Source: Glandiceps talaboti
Lineage: Eukaryota > Hemichordata > Enteropneusta > Spengelidae
Length of the DNA: 64,000 nt
Direction: 5' to 3'
Assembly (NCBI RefSeq): GCF_964340395.1
Contig: NC_135551.1
Location: 31,834,955 to 31,898,954, forward strand
Under the pieces are notes generated by a model, which had not been told where the DNA came from, searched no databases, and worked only from the letters and a program-made list of their open reading frames with translations. Shown one piece after another: positions 46,129 to 50,198 of the stretch (positions within the stretch are counted from its first letter, which is position 1; every line of letters starts with the position of its first letter). The translations under genes and the position numbers were made by a program.

Positions 46129-48079
46129 GATGATGATGATGATGGTGATGATGATGGCTGACGACAATGATGATGATGATGACGACGACGACGATGATGA
46201 TGATGATGATGATGATGATGACGATGACGATGATGCATAAGCTTGTTGACTTCAACTTTAAACTTTATACCACAATGTCTTCATTTTTTACAGAAGGAAG
46301 TACTGAGAAAGTTGATGATGGTACACAGGAAACAAAAACACAGCATACAAAGAGAAGGGTAGGCACTACTTTAGAACAGAAATTTTACATTTTTTGTAAT
46401 GAATATTTACAACTTGCAAGAAAAAACAACATAAAAGTGAAACAAAAGACAAATTATTTACAACTAAAAAACAAAGAAAATAAAAGTGAATTAAAAGACA
46501 TTATTTACAATTGACAAAAACAAATTTAAAAGTGAAATAAAAGACCGAAGTACTTGCTCATTAATGAGAATCTGTAATGCTCAAAAATATGTTGAAAATG
46601 AAATTGGTGCTCGACATCACACATGAAGAACGGGTTTTCATGCAGAGTACTTGGTATGCTGTATGAACAGATAGATGGTGTGAAAACCCTGATGGTCAAA
46701 CTTCTAATGTTTATGTTATCTGATGTAAAAATATTGTTATTGTGGTATTTAGGGTGATCTTTTTGTTACTCGTCCCCTTTGAGATGTAAATTTCACAGTT
46801 ATTAGGTCAGTTGTTACTGCCACTGTCCAAAAATAAAATTATACATCTTGTATCTTTGTCGTTACAGGCACCTTCACCTCCTTCAGTAAACAAAGGGCGC
46901 CACCTATCAGGGGATGAGTTGCAATCAGAAAGTAAAGAAGATTTCAGTAAAGAAAGGAAAAGGCATGCCTCAGCACCATCTGTACCAGTCACACAGTAAG
47001 TCTGTCTAGTAAACAATTCATTACAATAAGGTACAATACAGTATGGTGTAGTGTGATGTGATGTGGTGTACAGTACAGCACGGTATGGTACGACACGGTA
47101 CAGGGAAGAACAATACACTGTATAGTATAGTACAGTACATAGTAAGGTATAGTACAGTACAGAACAGAACAAAACAAATACACAGTATTGTATAGTAGAG
47201 TAGGGTAGAGTAGAGTAGAACAGAGTAGAGTAGTGCAGTACACTACAGTATTGAGTGAACAATAACATCAGATGACAAAATATTGACTCTTTAGGAATAG
47301 ACAGATGAATCATGTCTATATTATCCTAGACCACTGTCAGAAACATTGTAAAGTCTATATTATCTTAGACCACTGTCAGAAACATTGTAAAGTCTATATT
47401 ATCCTAGACCACTGTCAGAAACATTGTAAAGTCTATATTATCTTAGACCACTGTCAGAAACATTGTAAAGTCTATATTATCTTAGACCACTGTCAGAAAC
47501 ATTGTAAAGTCTATATTATCTTAGACCACTGTCAGAAACATTGTAAAGGCAAGTGTCAGAATAGGATCAAATTATGGAGTGAAAAAAATAGATATTTGGC
47601 AGAGTTGTAGAAAAGGTTGGTCCAGAATAAAGAATTAGTACTAATCCAAGACTATTGGGTTTAAAACTAGAATTTATGTGTACATAGTTACATATGTGTG
47701 AAGTACTAATCCAAGACTATTGGGTTTAAAACTAGAATTTATGTGTACATAGTTACATATGTGTGAAGTACTAATCCAAGACTATTGGGTTTAAAACTAG
47801 AATTTATGTGTACATATTTACATATGTGTGAATTATCATCATAGATAAATGGTCAATAGTTTTATAAAGTGTTTACTAATGTCTGTTGTGTGATTTATTT
47901 TCAGACTGTCTGGTCCTCGTGACAAGAAGACCATCAAAGCATCAATACGAAATACCAAAGATAGGAACACAACACTATTACGACTTAACAGTGAACTTCA
48001 ACAAGAACTGAAAGAAATCATGGAGGAGAGAGTAGCCTTAGAATTACAAATTGAACATCTCAAACCCTTCAATAACTAA
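979..48079 (+). CDS. REPS1: REPS1/REPS2-type RalBP1-associated EH-domain protein, 21 coding exons, 5' end outside window
   Basis: The exons join in one frame (3342 nt, 1113 residues plus TAA), all with GT-AG introns. Order: C-terminal half of EH1 (aa 1-57, [19 protein letters not shown]), Ser/Gln/Pro-rich linker (aa 58-433), EH2 (aa about 434-530) with conserved Trp484 and EF-hand loop [12 protein letters not shown] (aa 488-499), a long proline-rich region with [10 protein letters not shown], and C-terminal coiled coil (aa 1056-1113, [19 protein letters not shown]). The match to vertebrate REPS1 is recognisable from end to end. The human protein is about 800 residues, so this copy is longer, partly through polyQ. 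Family knowledge: REPS proteins bind the Ral effector RalBP1 through the C-terminus and NPF proteins through EH domains, acting at the plasma membrane and endosomes in Ral-regulated endocytosis. Invertebrates usually have one gene co-orthologous to REPS1 and REPS2. The initiator and roughly the first 50 residues are upstream of the window. Confidence 0.95.
1151..4107 (+). other. REPS intron; mostly unique AT-rich sequence
   Basis: Holds a two-copy 33-bp duplication near 1610-1680 (core accaatgacagtgtatgc), a run of 12 C at 2695-2706, and a likely dispersed repeat at about 3240-3480 (listed separately). No exon-like segment was seen in the rest. Confidence 0.55.
3240..3480. repeat. Probable dispersed repeat with palindromic end
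   Basis: Starts with an inverted repeat (agtcccc at 3247-3253 and ggggact at 3271-3277 around a GC-rich loop), followed by TCCG/TCCATC simple repeats and then low-complexity-free sequence. The layout resembles dispersed repeats of marine invertebrate genomes, from recollection only. Confidence 0.35.
4108..4322 (+). repeat. Degenerate tandem copies of the exon b acceptor region
   Basis: Three decayed copies, at about 4108, 4188 and 4252, of a roughly 65-70 bp segment (core gacaagaaacaagctcag) precede the real acceptor and exon start at 4323, which forms the fourth copy. Confidence 0.65.
4323..4407 (+). CDS. REPS1: REPS exon b: linker after EH1
   Basis: Acceptor ctgatag ending at 4322, donor gtgag at 4408. 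Phase 1 in, phase 2 out; reads [14 protein letters not shown] and continues to LPLDKQNE. The exon is preceded by degenerate tandem copies of its own acceptor region, so the acceptor choice is less certain than for the other exons. The frame joins both neighbours without a stop. Confidence 0.78.
4408..5280 (+). other. REPS intron, unique sequence
   Basis: AT-rich intron without recognisable feature before the 25-bp minisatellite begins. Confidence 0.5.
5281..6257. repeat. 25-bp minisatellite, about 39 copies
   Basis: Contiguous units with core gaaatccagacatgcatac; variants differ at the aaatTc/aaatCc and ggAct/gtGct positions, and a few units have 4-bp cata insertions. Unit length is not a multiple of three, so the repeat reads through in shifting frames. 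Private to this intron. Confidence 0.93.
6258..6972 (+). other. REPS intron, unique sequence
   Basis: No feature seen beyond short A and T runs. Confidence 0.5.
6973..7153. repeat. Microsatellite (TGTC)n, (CCGT)n, (TC)n
   Basis: Compound tetranucleotide tract (ctgt, with a ccgt block at 7030-7047) changing into a CT dinucleotide run at about 7111-7147, about 220 bp before REPS exon c. Confidence 0.95.
7374..7473 (+). CDS. REPS1: REPS exon c: Gln/Pro-rich linker
   Basis: Acceptor atctttcag ending 7373, donor gtaagtg at 7474. Phase 2 in, phase 0 out; reads [20 protein letters not shown] and on to FRQR. The short poly-Pro run resembles the IPPPP stretch after EH1 in vertebrate REPS1. Confidence 0.88.
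8011..8071. repeat. Microsatellite (CTGT)n
   Basis: Imperfect CTGT tetranucleotide run interrupted by gtgt steps. Confidence 0.9.
8325..9045. repeat. Degenerate ~59-bp minisatellite, about 12 copies
   Basis: Units share cores gtctagatacaatgttta and accctggaaaactgctac. The first units are near identical, the later ones progressively diverged and shortened, which points to an older array growing from its left side. Confidence 0.85.
9046..9596 (+). other. REPS intron, unique sequence
   Basis: No exon or element recognised between two arrays. Confidence 0.5.
9597..10440. repeat. 25-bp minisatellite, about 33 copies
   Basis: Core taccacactgtaaattacc followed by caagta. Unit variants (ctctgtataatac, cacctgtaaattac) occur in alternating blocks. 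Unrelated in sequence to the 25-bp array at 5281-6257. Confidence 0.92.
11101..11312. mobile_element. 212-bp foldback/MITE with 97-bp arms and 7-8 bp target duplication
   Basis: Left arm 11101-11197 and right arm 11216-11312 are reverse complements with 8 mismatches (about 92%), separated by an 18-nt loop. Direct repeat gtaacag(t) flanks it at 11094-11100 and 11313-11319. It has no coding capacity. It is non-autonomous; the superfamily is uncertain, and a 7-8 bp duplication would fit hAT-like elements. Confidence 0.85.
11320..12277 (+). other. REPS intron, unique sequence
   Basis: AT-rich, no recognised feature before exon d. Confidence 0.5.
12278..12406 (+). CDS. REPS1: REPS exon d: Ser-rich linker
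   Basis: Acceptor ttgttacag ending 12277, donor gtatga at 12407. Forty-three complete codons (phase 0/0), beginning KRSG followed by a Ser/Thr run and then [14 protein letters not shown]. The SP/TP motifs suggest proline-directed phosphorylation sites (inference). Confidence 0.87.
12407..16490 (+). other. REPS intron, unique sequence
   Basis: Four kilobases of AT-rich intron. I saw no exon with family similarity and no clear element. Confidence 0.5.
16491..17400. repeat. 48-bp minisatellite with embedded (GT)n expansions
   Basis: Units carry ccatggggctataggaatga then tccaccctgtctg and a variable gtctgtctgt tail. In several units the tail has expanded into a pure GT run of 30-70 bp (16900-16956, 17130-17173, 17203-17267). 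Confidence 0.92.
17401..19760 (+). other. REPS intron with small three-copy repeat
   Basis: Mostly unique. A roughly 52-bp unit (core ccacatcagatcttaccatt) occurs three times at 18195-18360. Confidence 0.6.
19761..19992 (+). CDS. REPS1: REPS exon e: Ser-rich linker with conserved WASF motif
   Basis: Strong acceptor ctttccttcacag ending 19760, donor gtacgt at 19993. Phase 0 in, phase 1 out. Encodes [20 protein letters not shown], then [12 protein letters not shown] and [12 protein letters not shown]; the last piece parallels the NWVSFAD motif of vertebrate REPS1. Confidence 0.92.
20150..20618. repeat. 30-bp minisatellite adjoining REPS exon f acceptor, about 15 copies
   Basis: Core atgacaaggtttatagtatg followed by ttgtcatgtt. 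The last unit merges with the polypyrimidine tract ccttcccatacag of the 3' splice site at 20626. Confidence 0.93.
20627..21295 (+). CDS. REPS1: REPS exon f: polyQ/polyP tract and start of second EH domain
   Basis: The largest exon (669 nt), acceptor ccttcccatacag ending 20626, donor gtaag at 21296. Phase 1 in and out. It holds long Gln runs broken by an eight-Pro run from a CAA/CCA triplet tract near 20690-20785, then a Gln/Ala-rich stretch, and finally [20 protein letters not shown], which opens EH2 and matches vertebrate REPS1 closely. The Gln tract is a likely length polymorphism. Confidence 0.95.
20690..20785 (+). repeat. Coding CAA/CCA triplet repeat
   Basis: In-frame CAA run, eight CCA codons, then a second CAA run inside REPS exon f, giving polyQ-polyP-polyQ. 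Confidence 0.95.
21831..21894 (+). CDS. REPS1: REPS exon g: middle of second EH domain
   Basis: Acceptor ccattaacag ending 21830, donor gtacgt at 21895. Phase 1 in, phase 2 out. Reads [20 protein letters not shown], helix 2 to 3 of the EH fold; the Trp codon is split across the next intron. Confidence 0.95.
22080..22229. repeat. Microsatellite (TTATG)n, about 30 copies
   Basis: Near-perfect pentanucleotide array with one interruption around 22153-22163. Confidence 0.97.
22400..23209. repeat. 90-bp minisatellite, exactly 9 copies
   Basis: Nine 90-bp units beginning aagatcaaggg with only scattered substitutions (g/t, c/a, a/g). Because 90 is a multiple of three, one + frame stays open through the array; that is a by-product, as the array lies in the intron between the two halves of EH2. 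Confidence 0.96.
23606..23757 (+). CDS. REPS1: REPS exon h: EF-hand loop and end of second EH domain
   Basis: Acceptor atatttgcag ending 23605, donor gtaaat at 23758. Phase 2 in, phase 1 out. Encodes [20 protein letters not shown] with Ca2+-ligand positions D1, N3, D5, S9 and E12 intact, then [13 protein letters not shown] as in vertebrate REPS1. Confidence 0.97.
23925..25211. repeat. 39-bp minisatellite, exactly 33 copies
   Basis: 1287 bp equals 33 units of 39 bp. Core ggtttgactttggtcttgat followed by gtacatccactgaa. Only about three variable sites (tgtatGg/tgtatAg, gaC/gaT, ctGaa/ctAaa). Variant order recurs in blocks, which suggests multi-unit duplication. Confidence 0.97.
25212..25729 (+). 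other. REPS intron, unique sequence
   Basis: Contains two imperfect copies of a short motif with acacatggctat/acacatggctgt near 25600-25650; no exon recognised. Confidence 0.5.
25730..25798 (+). CDS. REPS1: REPS exon i: short exon after EH2, tandem NAGNAG acceptor
   Basis: Acceptor region catcaaaagcag gives two AG choices three bases apart (exon start 25730 or 25733), both in frame; donor gtgatc at 25799. Phase 1 in and out. Reads [20 protein letters not shown]. No clear counterpart in vertebrate REPS1 is recalled, so support is from splice sites and frame. Confidence 0.75.
25799..27206 (+). other. REPS intron, unique sequence
   Basis: Includes short segments such as agcgccctcta (26764) and agagggcactc (27042) that resemble ends of degraded DNA transposons; too short to call. 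Confidence 0.4.
27207..27382 (+). CDS. REPS1: REPS exon j: DPF motif and second polyQ tract
   Basis: Acceptor ttgtcaacag ending 27206, donor gtaagtg at 27383. Phase 1 in, phase 0 out. Begins [20 protein letters not shown], then about 25 Gln broken by Ala and Leu from CAG/CAA codons. DPF is an AP-2 appendage-binding motif in endocytic proteins (family knowledge; its use here is inference). Confidence 0.9.
27383..28121 (+). other. REPS intron, unique sequence
   Basis: A short degenerate duplication around 27650-27760 (core gtgcttaaaacat); otherwise nothing recognised. Confidence 0.5.
28122..28229 (+). CDS. REPS1: REPS exon k: linker, triple CAG acceptor
   Basis: The acceptor lies in ttcacagcagcag, so exon starts at 28122, 28125 and 28128 are all in frame; donor gtaagtc at 28230. 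Reads [20 protein letters not shown] and on to SISPDP. The start parallels QWETFSERSS of vertebrate REPS1. Confidence 0.9.
28230..28802 (+). other. REPS intron, unique sequence
   Basis: No feature recognised. Confidence 0.5.
28803..28911 (+). CDS. REPS1: REPS exon l: conserved linker
   Basis: Acceptor caactttacag ending 28802, donor gtaag at 28912. Phase 0 in, phase 1 out. Encodes [20 protein letters not shown]; the [10 protein letters not shown] core aligns with VHPVPIRMTP in vertebrate REPS1. Confidence 0.93.
29047..29547. repeat. 55-bp minisatellite, about 9 copies
   Basis: Core cagtgccatcctaccggcac then attcacttgacaagtctac. Variation is mostly cCGGc/cTGGc/cAGTa. Confidence 0.94.
29680..30150. 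repeat. 39-bp minisatellite, about 12 copies
   Basis: Core gtattgtatactagatatac followed by ctatgcagtgtacatgtag, with occasional 6-bp acatgt insertions. Confidence 0.94.
30160..30283 (+). repeat. Duplicated pre-acceptor segment of REPS exon m
   Basis: Two copies, about 60 bp each, of the segment with core ctgcttccaaatattccaga; the second copy ends in the functional acceptor ttcttcccatag, the first in ttctttccatat, which lacks AG. Confidence 0.8.
30284..30493 (+). CDS. REPS1: REPS exon m: Thr/Pro-rich linker
   Basis: Acceptor ttcttcccatag ending 30283, donor gtaaag at 30494. Phase 1 in and out. Reads [20 protein letters not shown], then a TP/SP-rich stretch and [19 protein letters not shown]. 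The intron next to the acceptor carries a duplicated copy of the pre-acceptor segment. Confidence 0.9.
30645..32775. repeat. 58-bp minisatellite, about 37 copies
   Basis: Core ctttacagtactgtagttgt then cttatgcagtagaatgggac and taggtatacaggtatg. Several units are shortened within the tatgcagta segment. The palindromic-looking tacagtactgta occurs in each unit. Confidence 0.95.
32778..32993. repeat. 36-bp minisatellite, left part, exactly 6 copies
   Basis: Units with core ccatattaagagtttataat followed by tgcagtacata. 216 bp equals six units; the array resumes at 33605 in the same phase. Confidence 0.96.
32994..33604. other. 611-bp CpG-rich segment interrupting the 36-bp array
   Basis: Unique, with many CpG dinucleotides (for example gatcgcgatcgga, cctcgcggcgg, ttcggtcgac) in contrast to the AT-rich intron. 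It lies exactly at a unit boundary of the flanking array. The ends show only weak inverted similarity (ggaaacgcct against the complement of aggcaatgttcc). Could be an inserted element, or original sequence flanked by array spread. Confidence 0.6.
33605..34252. repeat. 36-bp minisatellite, right part, exactly 18 copies
   Basis: 648 bp equals eighteen 36-bp units of the same family as 32778-32993, the last unit diverged (aaaatgacag). Variation is mainly ccatAtt/ccatGtt and agGcat/agAcat. Confidence 0.96.
34318..34670 (+). mobile_element. tRNA-derived SINE
   Basis: The 5' head has a pol III A-box-like tagctagcgtg (34326-34336) and a B-box-like agattcgagccc (34361-34372) about 35 bp apart. The body includes a conserved-looking aaagcgctttgagcacagag and gaaagcgctatacaagaa, and the 3' end is an ATT repeat. 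This layout is typical of tRNA-SINEs of invertebrates and fishes. No clear target duplication seen. The reverse-strand open frame in it is a shadow. Confidence 0.82.
35041..35127. repeat. Microsatellite (TG)n(AG)n
   Basis: Compound dinucleotide tract, about 185 bp upstream of REPS exon n. Confidence 0.97.
35314..35470 (+). CDS. REPS1: REPS exon n: poly-Thr and poly-Pro stretch
   Basis: Acceptor cctccttcacag ending 35313, donor gtaatc at 35471. Phase 1 in, phase 2 out. An ACA triplet run is read as eight Thr, followed by [20 protein letters not shown]. The poly-Pro run sits where vertebrate REPS1 has its SH3-binding PPPPPPRP segment. Confidence 0.88.
35360..35388 (+). repeat. Coding ACA triplet repeat (poly-Thr)
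   Basis: About eight ACA codons in REPS exon n. The same AAC-family triplet is read as CAA (Gln) in exon f. Confidence 0.9.
35471..36719 (+). other. REPS intron, unique sequence
   Basis: AT-rich; short T runs near 36535-36560. No exon recognised. Confidence 0.5.
36729..37087. mobile_element. 359-bp MITE with long inverted repeats and 9-bp target duplication
   Basis: Ends tagtctaggttatctagac and the complement of gtctgggtaaccaagacca pair over about 65 bp, including agactctc and ggctctacaataagac against gtcttataatagagcc. It is flanked by the perfect direct repeat gatagaact at 36720-36728 and 37088-37096. Long terminal inverted repeats and a 9-bp duplication fit a non-autonomous Mutator-like element. 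No coding capacity. Confidence 0.83.
37349..37551 (+). CDS. REPS1: REPS exon o: SH3-ligand-like proline motif and RSSSLD motif
   Basis: Acceptor catgctgttcag ending 37348, donor gtaag at 37552. Phase 2 in, phase 1 out. Contains [26 protein letters not shown] and then the [12 protein letters not shown] continuation. HARSSSLDL matches the HSRSSSLDM motif of vertebrate REPS1, a strong orthology marker. Confidence 0.95.
37552..38083 (+). other. REPS intron, unique sequence
   Basis: AT-rich, nothing recognised before the 51-bp array. Confidence 0.5.
38084..41483. repeat. 51-bp minisatellite, about 66 copies, with higher-order structure
   Basis: Core aacataataggcaaggattc then attaacattgctagctagta and caatgtatata. 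Variants (gGatt/gAatt, ttaac/tacac, caAtg/caGtg, an accgta insertion, a deleted tatata) recur in the same order in multi-unit blocks, for example 40130-40300 and 40790-40960. Both strands stay open for almost 600 codons because 51 is a multiple of three. Confidence 0.97.
41484..42024 (+). other. REPS intron, unique sequence
   Basis: No feature recognised. Confidence 0.5.
42025..42243. repeat. Microsatellite (CA)n(TACG)n(CATA)n
   Basis: A CA dinucleotide run, a short TACG block at about 42080-42107, mixed CACACC, then a long CATA tetranucleotide run. Confidence 0.97.
42305..42334 (+). CDS. Candidate 30-nt cassette microexon of REPS
   Basis: A pyrimidine-rich acceptor (tttttcccacctacaag) and a donor gtatga bound 30 nt that would read [10 protein letters not shown] in phase 1 on both sides, so inclusion or skipping keeps the frame. 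There is no conservation evidence; it could be chance within a 5.9-kb intron. It is left out of the main model. Confidence 0.33.
42335..43483 (+). other. REPS intron, unique sequence
   Basis: No recognised feature except short GT-rich stretches near 43098-43145. Confidence 0.45.
43484..43557 (+). CDS. REPS1: REPS exon p: proline-rich
   Basis: Acceptor acttggtttcag ending 43483, donor gtgagt at 43558. Phase 1 in, phase 0 out. Reads [20 protein letters not shown], with two PxxP-type cores. Confidence 0.9.
43728..43780. repeat. Microsatellite (GTTT)n followed by (GATC)n
   Basis: Eight GTTT units then gatcgatcgatcgattgatc. Confidence 0.92.
43850..43881. repeat. Perfect 13-bp hairpin
   Basis: Arms ctcagaccactaa and ttagtggtctgag are exact complements around a 5-nt loop. 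Confidence 0.85.
43920..44130. mobile_element. Partial member of an inverted-repeat element family
   Basis: Shares cacaaactaaaactattatt, the gatataagctat segment, and the gttttcctcattgtccacac region with the copies at 49887 and 52459, but no right terminal repeat is visible. Confidence 0.55.
44245..44454 (+). CDS. REPS1: REPS exon q: FADFSKFE motif
   Basis: Acceptor tttgtacccag ending 44244, donor gtaagt at 44455. Seventy codons, phase 0/0. [13 protein letters not shown] matches NFADFSQFEVF of vertebrate REPS1; the exon ends with [12 protein letters not shown], a further Arg-x-x-Ser-Leu-Asp type motif. Confidence 0.94.
44758..45128. repeat. Microsatellite (CAGT)n with CAGG/CAGC variants
   Basis: Long imperfect tetranucleotide tract broken by recurring ccatgaattcagtcag and cataaattcattcattcag blocks, so it has a higher-order pattern. 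Confidence 0.95.
45512..45566 (+). CDS. REPS1: REPS exon r: short proline-rich exon
   Basis: Acceptor ttatctttcag ending 45511, donor gtaagt at 45567. Phase 0 in, phase 1 out; reads [17 protein letters not shown]. Confidence 0.87.
45826..46236. repeat. Trinucleotide microsatellite (GAT/GAC)n
   Basis: About 400 bp of GAT and GAC triplets with two atggctgatgacaatgatga-like blocks, ending about 57 bp before REPS exon s. Open frames on both strands are low-complexity artefacts. Confidence 0.95.
46294..46358 (+). CDS. REPS1: REPS exon s
   Basis: Acceptor cattttttacag ending 46293, donor gtaggc at 46359. Phase 1 in, phase 0 out; reads [20 protein letters not shown]. It lies directly downstream of a GAT/GAC microsatellite but is clearly distinct from it. 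Confidence 0.85.
46359..46867 (+). other. REPS intron, unique sequence
   Basis: A-rich, with two short direct repeats of aagtgaaataaaagac-like sequence near 46435-46545. No exon recognised. Confidence 0.5.
46868..46995 (+). CDS. REPS1: REPS exon t: charged segment before coiled coil
   Basis: Acceptor gtcgttacag ending 46867, donor gtaagt at 46996. Phase 0 in, phase 2 out. Reads [20 protein letters not shown] and on to SAPSVPVT, matching APPPKPVRRRLKSEDEL of vertebrate REPS1. Confidence 0.93.
47029..47250. repeat. Degenerate pentanucleotide-like tract
   Basis: Mixture of acagt, gtata, tagag and acaga steps; low complexity with no stable unit. Confidence 0.75.
47311..47548. repeat. 39-bp minisatellite, 6 copies
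   Basis: Core gtctatattatcttagacca then ctgtcagaaacattgtaaa, nearly identical units (tcCtag/tcTtag). Confidence 0.95.
47637..47831. repeat. 65-bp tandem repeat, exactly 3 copies
   Basis: 195 bp, core ctaatccaagactattgggt; one substitution (agttac/atttac) separates copies. Ends about 70 bp before the last REPS acceptor. Confidence 0.97.
47905..48079 (+). CDS. REPS1: REPS last coding exon: RalBP1-binding coiled coil and stop
   Basis: Acceptor tttattttcag ending 47904, stop TAA at 48077-48079. Encodes [20 protein letters not shown] then [19 protein letters not shown] and ends EHLKPFNN. This matches the vertebrate C-terminus nearly residue for residue; in that family the segment is the RalBP1 (RLIP76) binding coiled coil. 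Confidence 0.97.
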
Positions 48080-48590
48080 GTTACTAATTAAACCACCAAT
48101 ATCAGCATTAAGATTGATCCCCCCTCTTCCTTTACAAATTCACATAGCAATGTTAGCAGTCTTTCTTGCATAAACTAATGTCAGGTGTTTTATGTAGATT
48201 ATATGGGTGGCTTGCTGCTCTGTAAGAGTTGCAATAATGTGTGTGAAATAATTTGGATACTTAGATAGAAATCCCTGGCTTTGTCACAAACAGAGGACAA
48301 TGACAATGGTAGTGTGCAACTCACATAATGCAAAGCGTTCGAGTTCTCTGGGTTTCCTGTGTTTCAACTTATCAGCTGTGGTGTGAACTTTGACCCACTA
48401 AATCAGCTGTGATATGAACTTTAACCCAATATATCCCCTGTCTGTGATTTTTGACCTACTAAATTAGCTGTGATGTGAACTTTAACCCCCTGTGCTGTGA
48501 ACTTTGACCCTACCCTGCAATCCATCAAGTTAAACATCAAACAACGCCTTTCTGTGCTATCAGAATAAAACAGTTGTAACTGTAAGAAAG
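48080..48590 (+). other. REPS1: REPS 3' untranslated region with candidate poly(A) signal
   Basis: AATAAA at 48564-48569 is the first canonical hexamer after the stop. The segment also holds about four degenerate copies of a 30-40 bp motif (core gctgtgatgtgaactttgac, 48370-48512). The true cleavage site cannot be fixed from sequence; later hexamers exist, for example near 49367. Confidence 0.4.
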
Positions 48591-49886
48591 GTGGAAATCA
48601 GTTCCTAATTATACGCTATGGGTTAAATGTTGGAGTCATACTGAAATTAGACTTTTGTGCATGTTATCATCAGACATTACATATATGATTAGACGGAGAG
48701 ATTTGCTGTTTTTATACATGTGATTAAAAACATGTACACAATAACAAATCTATTGGTCTGCATAAACCATATATTGATAGGTCAATCTATTGCTTGTTCC
48801 AAGCTCTATTTCACATTATGTTGTTCAGTTTCAACTTCATGTCATTTTTGTCTAAAAAGGCAAATATAGTTTTACTACCTTTTATAAGAAAACTTAGATA
48901 GTTTTATGCATATTTTTGCAACCAGCCAGTATAAACTGTCCCCATTGAGAGCTGCTTGCAATGATTACAATGTGTGTTCACTATATTTCTTGTATAGGTA
49001 AGACACCCCCTGTCTGTTCACAATACCTTATGTTGTTTAGGGAAGACACTCCTGTATTTAAACTGCTAGAGCCTATGATGCATGTAGGGGAGGTACACCC
49101 TGGTTTCAACCGTATGTGTAACTTTGAACGATACTTCATGCTATCATATTGTTATAGTATGCCTTTTCTGATGTGATAGATGAGTGAAGGTCACCTGAAA
49201 AGTGACACACATTGAAACTTTCAGCCACATGTAACCTTACCAGAAAGGTAACATAATATGTACAACGAAAAGAATAACAGAAAAGTAGAAAACAGCTGAT
49301 GTCATTTTCTGCTTAGAGGAGGCATGTATATAGAGACTATATAAATCAGTGTTAGACTTAATTAGTCAATAAATCAGCGTTAGACTTAATTAGTCAATAA
49401 ATCAACGTTAGACTTAATTAGTCAATCTGGATGATTGTCATAATATAACACTTTCTTTACAATTGTTGACTTATTTAATTAGATAATGCAATCGATGACT
49501 AATTACAGCACTGCTTTAGCTTTAGCTTGGTTGGTATGCCTAGCATAGACTTATACTTGCTTTCAATAATGGTACTCTTCTAATGATTATTATACCTTCA
49601 ACAAAGTTAACATAGCTGAAACTACATCACATGTACAAAGTAACAGTCATGAAAATGATTAATAAAGTTGCAGGGAGTTAGTATGTGAAGGACACTGACT
49701 CAGCCCAGACTCCAAAGTGCTTGGTCTTTTCATGAGGATAACTTGTCAGAACAATTTCTAGCTGGTCCTGTATTCTCACATCTCAAACCCAAAATGTCAT
49801 CTCTGTAAATTTGTCAGCATTCAATGATAGGTTTAAAGTTAAAAGCAGAGACATTTGACTCATTTTTCTTCAGAGTTGTGTGACCA
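48591..49886. other. Intergenic sequence downstream of REPS
   Basis: AT-rich. A 28-bp unit (core cgttagacttaattagtcaa) occurs three times at 49345-49426. No gene signature. Confidence 0.55.
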
Positions 49887-50198
49887 TGGAAACTAAGATT
49901 TCAGCTAACTAACACAGCCCAAAACTAAAACTATTGTTGTGACATGTTGATATAACTTATAAGCTATTGAATGGATGTTGGTTGAATTGTACTCACTGTA
50001 GGGTGGCATTTCTGAAGACTTCCATCATCTTGCAAGGTACATTTTTGAGGACAGCCATTGTTTACACAATCATGATTACAAAGTGATTTTATCCACACAA
50101 CAAAAGCACCACTATCACCTACTTACGTAATCTCCTACATGACACAACAATAGTTTTACTTTGTGTCTGTCTTTAGTAAGCTGAGAGCTCAGTTTCCA
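49887..50198. mobile_element. MITE-like element, about 312 bp
   Basis: Terminal inverted repeats of about 55 bp: the left end carries tggaaact, ttcagct and aaaactattgttgtgac; the right end carries their complements gacacaacaatagttttac, agctgag and agtttcca. Related copies at 52459-52737 and 43920-44130. No clear target duplication and no coding capacity. Confidence 0.72.

Noticed and set aside
45802-46255. Poly-Asp, poly-His, poly-Ser open frames
   Set aside because: Low-complexity GAT/GAC microsatellite; no flanking exon evidence.
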